DNA from: Oncomelania hupensis
Taxonomy: Eukaryota; Mollusca; Gastropoda; Littorinimorpha; Pomatiopsidae
DNA: 64,000 nt
Assembly: GCA_036898135.1 (NCBI GenBank)
Contig: CM072511.1
Location: 44,034,141 to 44,098,140 of the forward strand
Direction: 5' to 3'
Part shown: positions 1-10,681 of the stretch, piece after piece
Numbering within the stretch: the stretch's first letter is position 1
Layout of the letters: each line of letters begins with the position of its first letter
Made by a program: the position numbers and the translations under genes
The notes under the pieces: model-generated
Database searches by the model: none
The model's input: only the letters and a program-made list of their open reading frames with translations
What the model was told of the DNA's origin: nothing

Positions 1-130
1 AAACCGAAAGTAGAGTTGCTTCCCCTGAAAAGCGGTACAAAATACATGTTGACAGTACGCCTAAATAAACCGAAAGTAGGTCAATGAGAGTTGCTTCCCC
101 TGAAAAGCGGTACAAAATACATGTTGACAG
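1..130. repeat. Two-unit tandem duplication (about 65 bp unit)
   Basis: The block beginning AAACCGAAAGTAG and ending ATGTTGACAG occurs at 1-55 and again at 67-130. The second copy carries an 8-9 bp insertion (GTCAATGAG). Otherwise the units are nearly identical, so the duplication is recent. The array may continue to the left of the window. No coding potential is visible. Confidence 0.85.
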
Positions 131-371
131 CTATTTAGGAAGTACTCCTATTCACTTATCTTTTTACTAACAATGGCCTCTGGTCACTGCTTATGACAAG
201 AACCAAATAATTGAACTACTTTCGTTCTTTTTATTCAAGATACATTGACCTTCTAATCAGAGTTTAAGACTTTCAATCAACAGAAACTGAAAATATAGCA
301 CCAATTTGCCATTTCTTTCTAGTTTATCTCTTACACGGATCTATATCCTAGTCTTACAAGCTGTCCTAAAT

Positions 372-373
<2 letters not shown>

Positions 374-422
<49 letters not shown>
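374..422. repeat. (GA)n microsatellite
   Basis: Uninterrupted GA dinucleotide run of about 48 bp. Open frames across it translate as Arg-Glu repeats and are not genes. The flanks (131-373 and 423-797) show nothing recognisable. Confidence 0.95.
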
Positions 423-425
<3 letters not shown>

Positions 426-796
426 TTATCCTCCATCTGTTTTCACCTCAGTGCCCGTGACCAGTTACTTCTACTTCAACACCTGTTGTGTACTTAGAAC
501 CCTTTACCCGTGTACGTACCGTAGCTGTTGAAAATGTCACTTTCTCGTGCTAAGATAGTTGTCAATGTCTGAAAACTCACGCTGGGGAGAAGGACGTAGT
601 CTACGTATTTGCTTCTCAGAGTTGTGAAGCCAAGTGAGTACACTACATAATAGTCTAGATCTGTTGCTTTTCATACATTATATATGCGCTTGCTTTTTAT
701 TTGAACATTATGCCCTTTTTGTGTATGACTCTGAATGTCTGGAAATACCAGTGAATGTCTTACCATCTTCTTGTTAGTGTTACTTTTACAGAGCAT

Positions 797-797
<1 letters not shown>

Positions 798-852
<55 letters not shown>
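798..852. repeat. (CA)n microsatellite
   Basis: CA run of about 55 bp. Open frames over it read Thr-His or Cys-Val and are artefacts. The following 853-1425 is unique-looking, AT-rich non-coding sequence in which I see no gene or repeat. Confidence 0.95.
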
Positions 853-857
<5 letters not shown>

Positions 858-1437
858 ACCCACATTCACTAAATACTCTCCCCACTCACCGCTCTCTCCC
901 TTCTCCTACTCCCTGTCTCTATTCCGCTGCCTTCCAATCCCAAGGCTGTCAATCATTGTATGACTGTGTTGAAGTTTTTTTTCCGCCTGCATGCTTTTTT
1001 ACAGCACACCTTCAAACTTACTATTGTTTTCTGCCTGACTTTGATAATACATTTTCGTGACAGGTTTGAGATCCCTTAGGCGATAAAAACTCATCAGTAC
1101 GGTCGACCTCTATTGTATCATTTTAGACCTCTTTAACGTTTTATATTTGATTATAGATGCTTTGCTTTATTTTGCATATAGGGTCATTTCAGCGTACAAG
1201 TGAACGTTCGTATAAACAACGAAGCAAGTTTTCTCGTACATTTTTTTTTCAAAATAAACACTCATTGCTTTTTATTGTAATGAGATATTTAGTGTGATTT
1301 CGGTGTTTTTATTCTTTCTCCATCTAGAATTATGAGGCATTATTCATTATTATTGTAAGAATTTCTCGATGTAAGTTGGGATAGTTTGTAGTTTGGTTTG
1401 ATTTAAATGTGTTTGCAAGAATTTCGTACAAGGCTGC

Positions 1438-1502
1438 TGGTCCTGATTTGGCTCGTAAGAGTCCGCTGGAACTAAAGCATTAATCATGTCATGTAATGTA
1501 AT
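1438..1502 (+). mobile_element. Extreme 5'-truncated copy of the 590-bp retroposon
   Basis: Only the last 65 bp of the retroposon family are present: the GTCCTGATTTGGCTCG module, the AGAGTCCGCTGG hairpin side and the ATGTAATGTAAT tail. It is flanked by a perfect 12-bp duplication, GTACAAGGCTGC, at 1426-1437 and 1503-1514. Such a short copy with a target duplication is what target-primed reverse transcription leaves when it aborts early. The full-length relatives are at 2385, 7320 and 32610. Confidence 0.88.
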
Positions 1503-1704
1503 GTACAAGGCTGCACTTGAACAGCGTCGTCAACACTTCCAAAGGTGTACACGATACTTCTCTTGTATTCCTTTTAATTAAACTTGGGGTTATTTTTGGC
1601 ATACTTCAACTTTCTCTGCACTTTCGTATATCTATTCAGCAACAAACTTGTGCTTTTTTTCGTTTTACACGTTTTTCTGGATGTATTTCTTGTGTTAGAC
1701 AGCG

Positions 1705-1706
1705 GG

Positions 1707-1749
<43 letters not shown>

Positions 1750-1757
1750 TGTGTTGG
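1705..1757. repeat. (GT)n microsatellite
   Basis: GT run with one TATG interruption. Overlapping open frames are Cys-Val repeats and are rejected as genes. Confidence 0.95.
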
Positions 1758-1861
1758 TTATTGATTGATTTGTTGATTGATGTAGTGGTTTGTTAAATAG
1801 TTATACGTTTATAAAGTTGGCAGATGCATGCGAGGCACAGTTTTTAGTTTTTACTGGACAA

Positions 1862-1912
1862 TTGTACTGTATTGTATTGTGTTGCATTGTATTGTATTGT
1901 ATTGTATTGTAT
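1862..1912. repeat. (GTATT)n pentanucleotide repeat
   Basis: About ten imperfect GTATT/GTGTT/GCATT units. The next 1913-2372 is ordinary non-coding sequence without recognised features. Confidence 0.9.
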
Positions 1913-2384
1913 ATTGTGAGTCAAAAAATTAATGTTAATATAATTTATAGGCTGTCGCTGAATCAGCATGCACAAAATATAAAGTAGTATCAGGGATATT
2001 GAATGACTGACAAACGTGACTTTCACACAACATTAATTGCAACCTCAGATGCGTTTCAGACAAGCTGTGCCATAAACATGGATATTACGTAGACGGACAT
2101 TATACTTCATCTGTGAATGTGAATCTGTGATCACGAACTCAATTACTGCTGTTGCACCCTTTCCATGCCAGCGGTGCAAATATTCAGCATATTGCTGAAT
2201 ATACGCCGCATCAAACTGCACACAAGGAACACCTAACATGTAACGAAACTGTGTAATTACACCAATTTAAATGGGCTTTCCCTCAATATATTGCAGCACT
2301 TTCCACTGTGTAGTTTTAAAACATTTCAATTAACTTGACTTGACTTTAACATATTTATTCAAGTGTCGAAGTAGCGTAGTAGCA

Positions 2385-2984
2385 GTTAGTTAGTTATTGC
2401 TTACAGGGTCCAGCGGACTGCAAAGAGCCGAATCAGGACCACAAAATCAAGACCATAACTTCGCTGACAGAGGACTCGCCTCTGATCCGCATGAAAGATC
2501 TGCCGAAACAACCCTAGTGGTAACACTGAAGGCAATCCACCAGCCGGTCATTTACAATAAAGACATCCCACGCAGGGGACGCTGAGTCTATACTCTAAAT
2601 TATCGAACCCCGGTTTACAAAAACAAAATAGAATATAAACATCATTATACAATATCAACAAAACAAATACGTATAAAATGCCTACATTCCCAAATAATAT
2701 CATAGAAAGCCCCAGTGACCATTTGGCAGAAAGCATCCAATATTCCCAAGCTGATCCAACAGACCTCACACACAAATGAGGAGCTTTGTCCCGGAAGAGT
2801 TTTCAAGAAAAAAGGTAGGTGACTGGTCTAGCGAAGAAGAAGATAGTATAGTAGATTGATAGAACAGAGTAGGAATGAGAAAGAACAAAGAAGAAAGACA
2901 GCGACAGTGGGAATTTAAAGTATTAAATTTCCAGAAAGTGGGGATACTATTTATACTGAACCCCCCGGCACCCCCCACGGGGTG
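2385..2984 (-). mobile_element. 590-bp retroposon, full-length copy 1
   Basis: A 600-bp member of the window's main retroposon family, in minus orientation. Its 5' end (right side) carries the GGGGTGCCGGGGGG block followed by the TATAAATAG box, and its 3' end (left side) ends in GCAATAACTAACTAACT. A 12-bp target duplication, AGCGTAGTAGCA, lies at 2373-2384 and 2985-2996. The 3' tail is of the ATAACTA type shared with the copies at 51643 and 52348, whereas the copies at 7320 and 32610 end in ATGTA units, so at least two subfamilies exist. No convincing ORF is present. The family is therefore probably non-autonomous, mobilised by a LINE in trans (inference). Confidence 0.88.
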
Positions 2985-3117
2985 AGCGTAGTAGCATGGG
3001 GACCCGCTAGACAATGTTTTGTTAAAGCAACATCGAACTCGGTTAGTCTGTTTGTATGAGTGATCATGCTTAAAACTCAACTATCAAACGAGAGGCACAG
3101 AATGAAACAAGCGCACA

Positions 3118-3245
3118 CCTCACCCCAGGCTACCGACCTGGCTCTTTTATAGCCGGGGAAGGTAAGGCATCGAGGAAACTGAGAGGAGCCCTCACTAAGC
3201 TGATCCAGAGGAAAGGGAGGTCCACAACTCCACTCACCCCAACGA
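3118..3245 (+). repeat. Diverged SINE core fragment
   Basis: The stretch containing GGGGAAGGTAAGGCATCGAG and the following CCTCACTAAGCTGATCC aligns by eye, with gaps, to the body of the 5S/tRNA SINE at 32688 (GGGGAAGGTAAAGCAGCGAG and CCTCATTACGCTGGCCC). The 5S-like head is absent. It is either an old relative or another SINE using the same core. The following 3246-3664 holds nothing recognisable. Confidence 0.5.
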
Positions 3246-3664
3246 CCGAAAAGTTACGAGAACACATTCTTTATTTTATAGTTAACGTCACGTCATTGCA
3301 TCTATGTGATATTTGAACGTCTGTGTTATTTATTTCGTTAGTCGCACAGAAAGGGTTACTACCTGTTCTATCAAGTACATGAAATGTTAATTGTCAAGTG
3401 ATTCATGCGCGGAAGTATGATTAGTTCATTAATTTTAATTTTTTTTATACTTGGCTGAAGAGAAGAAAACAGTTTTTTAATAAATAAAAAAAGAGAAATA
3501 AATTTAGTAAAGACACTAACATTTTTCGACATTTGTATTTAATCAAGCTTTTTTTTTCTTTTCTTTTTTTTAAACAAGACGACCTAATGTACACTAGATT
3601 TTGTTTTGTTTTGGCTTCAAGTGAAGTTGTTCTTTATCATAATAAAGAGAAGTCACATTACTAC

Positions 3665-4649
<985 letters not shown>

Positions 4650-4733
4650 TACAATAATAGCCTATAATAAAAGAACTGCATCCGAGTGGCGCAAAGAACT
4701 AATGCAGTTCTATTATTATAGGATATTATTGTA
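4650..4733. repeat. 84-bp foldback (32-bp inverted repeat, 20-nt loop)
   Basis: The left arm 4650-4681 (TACAATAATAGCCTATAA...) and right arm 4702-4733 are reverse complements with two mismatches in 32, separated by 20 nt. It resembles a miniature snapback element or hairpin-forming MITE remnant. The flank is AT microsatellite, so no target duplication can be read. The unique sequence after it (4734-5123) has no recognised gene. Confidence 0.8.
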
Positions 4734-5123
4734 GATATCATGATTGTATAAGATGAAAAAGGCGCTGGTTCGTAATTTTATATTATGTGGCAGTACTTGG
4801 TTTTCACTTGGACGCGGTTCCATTTTATTGCAGAGACTTTGTGGCCGTTACGAACCGTTTCAAATCCCTTGGTTTTGTGACAAAATGACTTTGCACTCCA
4901 TTAATGGTGCTGTGTTTTGCTTTCATGTGTATATTTAATGTTTATTCGGCGGAGCTAGTTTAAGGTACGTATCCTGTTGAAAGGTACGTGCATGTACACA
5001 GTCACAGATACACACTCACAAAAGCCACTTCTGTACATACACATATACCCATGCACGCACACACGCAACACACACATACAAACACTTGAACGATATATTG
5101 AATGCCTTGAATCTCCACGATAC

Positions 5124-5727
5124 TCTCTATCTCCCACTCCCACCTAACTTCCCCCCCCCCCCCTCTCTCTCTCTCTGTCCCTCTTAAAATAATTACAATG
5201 ACATCATCTACACCGTATATCCTTGTTCAGTTCATTTTTCTCGGTTCTTTTTCACCTCAATATTGTCTTCTTCTTCTTCTTCTTCTTCTTCTTCTTCTTC
5301 TTCTTCTTCCCAAATTCTTCTTTGTGATTTCGTCCTATTTACACTTTCTATTTTTTGAAGAACCAAATTCTTGTGACCAGGTACCGGGGTACCGAGAACC
5401 GAGTACGGTGGGTTTTCAGCGAGGTTGACAAACCGATGCACAGGTCGAGACGCATTCTGAATTTCAGCGATCGAAGGACCTTTCCTTCTCTCGGCTAGGA
5501 CATCGACACCCGAACAGGATGAGACTTGAAACAGCAACAACAAGACGCCTGGGACTAAACCTGAGACCACACAGAGTCTCTGAGAACCGCAGAGGCTTGT
5601 TGTGCTTAGCGTCACAAGTGAGAGGCAAATATTTAATCCTCCGCGACTCTCGGCTAAACTGTGTGTGGGACCAATCCTTGCACATAATAACCATCGCTTA
5701 CAAACTCGGTTCTGAGCTGGTAACATA
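5124..5727. repeat. Tandem segmental duplication, copy 1
   Basis: The segment from TCTCTATCTCCCAC to TTCTGAGCTGG recurs at 6027-6724 in direct orientation, offset by about 900 bp. The copies differ by a handful of substitutions and by expansion of the internal CTT tract (5267-5310), so the duplication is young. The long minus-strand frame across it contains a Glu run from the CTT tract and has no recognised domain. The spacer 5728-6026 contains repeated GCTACG words but no gene. Confidence 0.88.
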
Positions 5728-6026
5728 CCTGTCAAGTGCTACGGATTTTTGCGTAGCGCTACGCATTTTAAACATTTTCCCATTGCTACGGCGTATCACA
5801 AAGCTGCTACGCAATTTTTTCAATAGTGACGATAATATTTTTTAACCAAGGGGGTTTTCGCGCGAAAGTAGTCTGTTCCGGTCGAGTCCGGTTTAAAGAC
5901 ACCTAGTAAAAGCGCCGCACTTTCGCAACATGTGTTCGTTCAGAACTTCAGTCTATTATATCAGCTGCGATTTAGTTATATTTTTTATTAAATTAATTGG
6001 TATAAGCTTGTGTGCAATGCTAATAG

Positions 6027-6724
6027 TCTCTATCTCCCACTCCCACCTAACCTCCCCCCCCTCTCTCTCTCTCTCTCTCTGTCCCTCTTAAAATAATTAC
6101 AATGACATCATCTACACCGTATATCCTTGTTCAGTTCATTTTTCTCGGTTCTTTTTCACCTCATTATTGTCTTCTTCTTCTTCTTCTTCTTCTTCTTCTT
6201 CTTCTTCTTCTTCTTCTTCTTCTTCTTCCTTCCATCCTTCCTTCCTTCCTTCCTTCCTTCCTTCCTTTCTTCTCCTTCGCTTGTTTGTTTGTTTCTTCTT
6301 CTTCTTCTTCCTCCCAAAGTCATCTTTGTGATTTCGTCCTATTTACACTTTCTATTTTTTGAAGAACCAAATTCTTGTGACCAGGTACCGGGGTACCGAG
6401 AACCGAGTACGGTGGGTTTTCAGCGAGGTTGACAAACCGATGCACAGGTCGAGACGCATTCTGAATTTCAGAGATCGAAGGACCTTTCGTTCTCTCGGCT
6501 AGGACATCGACACCCGAACAGGATGAGACTTGAAACAGCAACAACAAGACGCCTGGGACTAAACCTGAGACCACACAGAGTCTCTGAGAACCGCAGAAGC
6601 TTGTTGTGTTTAGCGTCACAAGTGAGAGGCAAATATTTAATCCTCCGCGACTCTCGGCTAAACTGTGTGTGGGACTAATCCTTGGACATAATAACCATCG
6701 CTTACAAACTCGGTTCTGAGCTGG
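6027..6724. repeat. Tandem segmental duplication, copy 2
   Basis: This is the partner of 5124-5727. Its CTT tract has expanded and gained a CCTT tract (6172-6275) and a second TTC tract (6295-6312). The remainder is nearly identical to copy 1. The right end of the duplicated segment coincides with the insertion site of a SINE at 6725. Confidence 0.88.
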
Positions 6725-6911
6725 TAAGGTAAATGTTGATTATAGTCAAACGACACCGGAGCGTATAGGCGACTACTGGTCACATTATTCCTACACCAGC
6801 GAACCAGTTGATGGTAAGGGGAAAATAATATGGTCACACGTTGGCCAATCCGGGGCTCGAACCAGGTACCTTTACTAGTAAGCCGCTCTACCAACTGATC
6901 TACCCGGCCCC
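6725..6911 (-). mobile_element. tRNA-headed SINE with target duplication
   Basis: A minus-strand insertion flanked by the 10-bp duplication TCTGAGCTGG (6715-6724 and 6912-6921). Reading from 6911 leftwards, the head resembles a tRNA. It starts GGCCGGG, has an A box TAGATCAGTTGGTAGAGCG and a B box GGTTCGAGCCC, and the end ATTGGCC can pair with the first bases (two G-U pairs, one mismatch). The anticodon arm is degenerate, so this is a SINE head rather than a working tRNA gene. The body runs to 6725. Confidence 0.85.
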
Positions 6912-7319
6912 TCTGAGCTGGAGCAACGGTTGTTGGCTATGTACAATTTGTTGAAGACCGTTCCATGCACCAGTCCGCGTGCGTTTAGAATGATGAAACG
7001 CGATGCTGACAGGTCGGTTTTAGCTAATGTACGAGACATGATGCTGAATACAGTGATGGTCGAAAAGAATAGCCGGTGGCTTTGAGCAAGTTGTAAAACA
7101 TGTTGGTGGAAGTGTGATTCCTGTGTAGTTAAGCTGTGTCAAAGATGTTGCTTAAAGTGATGATGCGTATTGAAAGGGAATATAGAAAGGGGAGGGGTTA
7201 CAAAAAGAGGGATGAGAGAGGAGAAGGGGGGTGCTGAGAGGAGTTTAAATTAACTTTAGAAACTTTTTGTATAGTAATGATACAGGGGGATGGTTGTTCC
7301 ATGTTCTGATCGTGTTCAG

Positions 7320-7911
7320 ACCGCCGTTGGGGTGCCGGGGGTTTCAGTATAAATAGTATCCCCACTTTCTGGAAATTTAGTGCTTTAAATTCCCACTGTC
7401 GCTGTCTTTCTCATTTGTTCTTTCTCATTCCTGCTCTGTTCTGTCAATCTGCTATAGGCCCCTTACTATCTTCTTCTTTGCTAGACCAGTCACCTACCTT
7501 TTTTCATGAAAACTCTTCCGGGGCAAGACTCCTTATTTGTGTATGAGGTCTGTTGGATCAGCTTGGGAATATTGGACGCTTTCTGCCAGGTGGTCACTTG
7601 GGCTTCCTATGATGTTATTATTTAGCAATGTAGGCATTTTATATGTATTTGTTTTGTTGATAATTTATAATGATGTTTGTATTCTATTTTTTTTGTTATT
7701 TTTTTTGTTCGATAAATTAGAGTACAGCTTCAGCGTCTCCTGCGTGGGATGTCTTTATTGTAAAGTCACTGGCTGGTGGAGAGCTTTCAGTTTTACCACT
7801 AGGGTTGTTTCAGCAGATCTTTCATGCGGATCAGGGGTTGTCCGGTCCTGATTTGGCTCGGAAGAGTCCGCTGGGCCTAAAGCAATAATCATGTAATGTG
7901 ATGTAATGTAA
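7320..7911 (+). mobile_element. 590-bp retroposon, full-length copy 2
   Basis: The best-delimited full-length copy, at 592 bp, framed by a perfect 13-bp target duplication TGATCGTGTTCAG (7307-7319 and 7912-7924). The order is a G-rich start (GTTGGGGTGCCGGGGG), TATAAATAG about 35 bp in, a pyrimidine-rich stretch, a body with no long ORF, then the 3' module GTCCTGATTTGGCTCGGAAG. In the RNA this module can fold GGCTC-GGAA-GAGTC as a GNRA-type hairpin. The tail is ATGTAATGTGATGTAATGTA. It abuts a LINE fragment on its right. The 6925-7306 stretch before it holds nothing recognisable. Confidence 0.9.
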
Positions 7912-7937
7912 TGATCGTGTTCAGTTAAGTTGTTTGA

Positions 7938-8041
7938 TGGTTGGTTGTTTTATGGTTAATTTAATAACGTCTTTTTCATCGAGGTGATAAGACGTACGCA
8001 CGCATTCACACACGTACATTTGCACAACATACATACATACA

Positions 8042-8101
<60 letters not shown>

Positions 8102-8360
8102 CATACATACATACATACATACATACATACATAATAAAATAAATTGAGCCACTGGAAAATCATTCAAAGCTTTTGCTAATCTAACGCCTATATCAAACAA
8201 AGCGTGTGTTATCAATGGAATCGATAATATGAACATCAGGTGGTAAAAATGGACGAGTATCACTGCATTGAAGTAATACATGTTTCATAGAAATGAATTC
8301 ACCACGTGTGCATTTCACATCTTTACAATATTTGGGTTTAATTTAATTTGGTTTTAAGTG
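7938..8360 (-). pseudogene. 5'-truncated RNase H LINE fragment
   Basis: A minus-strand relative of the LINE at 62502-64000. Both share the 3' untranslated stretch (TTATTAACGTCTTCTTCATC-like, then ATAAGACG) and the last codons, which read VRLAKALxDxPVAxFI in both. Here the reading frame contains stops upstream, and only about the last 90 codons survive. The flanks TTAAGTTGTTTGA (7925-7937) and TTAAGTTTTGTGA (8361-8373) look like a 13-bp target duplication with two mismatches. An ATAC microsatellite (8027-8134) has expanded inside the 3' UTR. Confidence 0.8.
8027..8134. repeat. (ATAC)n microsatellite
   Basis: A tetranucleotide ATAC run with ATATAT interruptions inside the truncated LINE 3' UTR. 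Open frames over it (Tyr-Met-Cys-Val) are artefacts. Confidence 0.95.
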
Positions 8361-8373
8361 TTAAGTTTTGTGA

Positions 8374-8604
8374 AACATGTTAGATAAATGGTCCGGGAAG
8401 TAGGAGACGGAAGGTGTGTTAGTGGAAGGGGGTACTACGCCGCTGGGTTTTAATTAGGTAGAACCGTACAGTGATGATCTGGGAGGCGTGTTCTGTATGT
8501 GTATAGTTGGTTGTTAGGTTGTCTAAAACTTGAAAGAGCAGGAGAGGTGGGGATATAAGGTTGGAAATTGCAATATGATTACCTGGAACTAACGCAATGG
8601 AAAC

Positions 8605-8656
<52 letters not shown>

Positions 8657-9769
8657 GGGGGTAGGGGTGGGGTTGGGTTTGGGGGTAGTTTTCAGTCAAG
8701 TTTGTCTGAAACTGTTTTGAGGAGTTGGAGCAAGCTAGAGCCGTGAAAACGTCTTCTCCAGAGGCCGGCCTGTCAGCGATAATTAAGACGTACACGGTCC
8801 GGTCGCCGCCTGGGGCAGCTCCCTTTCTGTACACCGAATAGCAGTGCCGACGCAGGCAAGGGCATTTGTATTGAAGTGTTGCTGGGAGTAGGGATCGCAG
8901 GTTCAGTTTCGCTGTATGGCAGCTTACAGAACCTGTTCTCTAAACTCTTGTTACTCCGAGTCCCCGGACCCATTAATTTATAATAGCTTTTTTTAAAACT
9001 ACCAAACCCATCTAATTCCGCAGTACCCCCACTCCATCTCGGGGCTTATTTGTGTTTTATCACATTCCTAAAGTTTCTTCTCGCATTTAACAGTATGGCA
9101 CATCCCACCCTGAATTTCAGAGTCTCAGCAGGACTTCGATCTGGTGCTGCTTGGTTCTACTACTTTCTGTGGACTATTAATAATACACGCTGCCAGATGA
9201 TTTTATTGTCTTCATTAATTGTATACTATGAAATATGTTTGACACTTTATTGTCCCTATTTATTTTATTTGATAAGTGAGTGATTTTTTTCCTGTCACGT
9301 CCACACTACAATTAAACAAAAGCATCAGTCTACCACAGGATTTCATAATTTAATTTCCTCTCACTAAATCAAAAACTACCAAAGCTCATTGCTCTCAAAG
9401 AAAGTGCTGGATCTCTGAAGATCAGAATGATCTCGTAATACTCAATGAGTGTGCCAACAACCTTTACTCCACCAGTCTTCGGATAGGCAGGATTATTTCA
9501 CACTGCACCAGTCGCTTGCTAATTGGATTGCGATATTTTGTGGAAAGTGTCAGGCATAAAGCGTTAGAGCTTGAGCTAACTCAACGTGCAACGACACACC
9601 AGGCATCATGCAGGGGCTGCGGAAAATTGTGTCTGTATCAGGTTAGAGCAGGCAGTCTTGGAGTAATCAGTTTGCAGGGAATTCAAAGATGTGTTGTAAG
9701 GTCGAAGAGGGGTGGTTGGGCTGTGAGAGATGACAATGTTTGTGAGAGCGCCTGCTGTTTGTGTGTTGA

Positions 9770-9844
<75 letters not shown>

Positions 9845-10681
9845 CGGGCGCGTGCAGGTGTCAAAAGTTGTGTTTGGTGGTGTTGTGGTTTGCCGTATTT
9901 TTATTGTAGGTGTTTTTACTGCGGTTATTTTGTTTGTGTGCCAGGCAGGGAATATCTATAATACTCTTCAAATTGCACGCATCAGGATCGTGTTTTAAGG
10001 TTTAATAACTACTCACACATTAGGCCTATGATACGCCAACATATGATAGAGATCACCGACACTCAGAATGCTCTGACACTAAGGTACTGGGGGAAAAAAA
10101 TCTAAGCACGGAACTGAGTCTACAAATACAGGCTCGTGATCTAAGCAAACTAAGACACGAGATGTTGACAACAGTCGGTTGCCGCCTCCTCTCTCCCCCC
10201 TCCCCTCATCTCCGCCCATCTCTCTCTCTCTCACTCTCTCTCTCTCTGAGATATCTGATTGATTGTAAGATATAGGCGTCCGTCTAAACTCTGCATCCTT
10301 CTTGTTGCCACTGTTAGTTGAGTCTTACTCCTGTAATTCACCTTGTTCCACCGAAGACCTCCCAAGACGGAAAGCCGATTAACAACCTTTAAAGAATTAA
10401 ATTAAAAAACCCGAACCTTTCTCTTAAAATTACATCAGTATAACCTTTAAGCATTTTAACAAGTTCTAGAGGATGTGAGAAGGTGAAGTTAATGTGAAGA
10501 AGACGAGACATTTTATTTGCGTTACTGTAGCTGGGATTGGCGGCAATTTGACAAATGATATTCACGGTGACAGTGAACATAATTAAACAGTGACCGTTAA
10601 AGATAGGCAATACACTCGGTCCATAGAGGATTTTGAATCTGGTAAAAGTGCGCTTTGGGTTCGGGCGCTCAATAGAATAGG
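8374..10681. other. Non-coding stretch with GA/GT microsatellites
   Basis: No gene is recognised here. It contains (GA)n at 8609-8653, a GT tract running into (GA)n at 9773-9839, and a short TC tract at 10218-10247. The 9516-9998 open frame passes through the GT/GA tract, has no domain, and is not credited. The remainder looks unique and moderately AT-rich. Confidence 0.7.

Noticed and set aside
5232..5735. 167-codon minus-strand frame
   Set aside because: It contains a Glu run from the CTT tract. Its downstream part is duplicated at 6320-6619 without keeping the full frame, and there is no recognised domain.
6843..6909. Possible minus-strand tRNA gene (partly paired acceptor stem)
   Set aside because: The anticodon arm does not form, the variable region is too short, and it is part of a 187-bp insertion with a target duplication.
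9516..9998. 160-codon frame with Arg-Glu run
   Set aside because: It is open only because it crosses a GT/GA microsatellite, and there is no domain.
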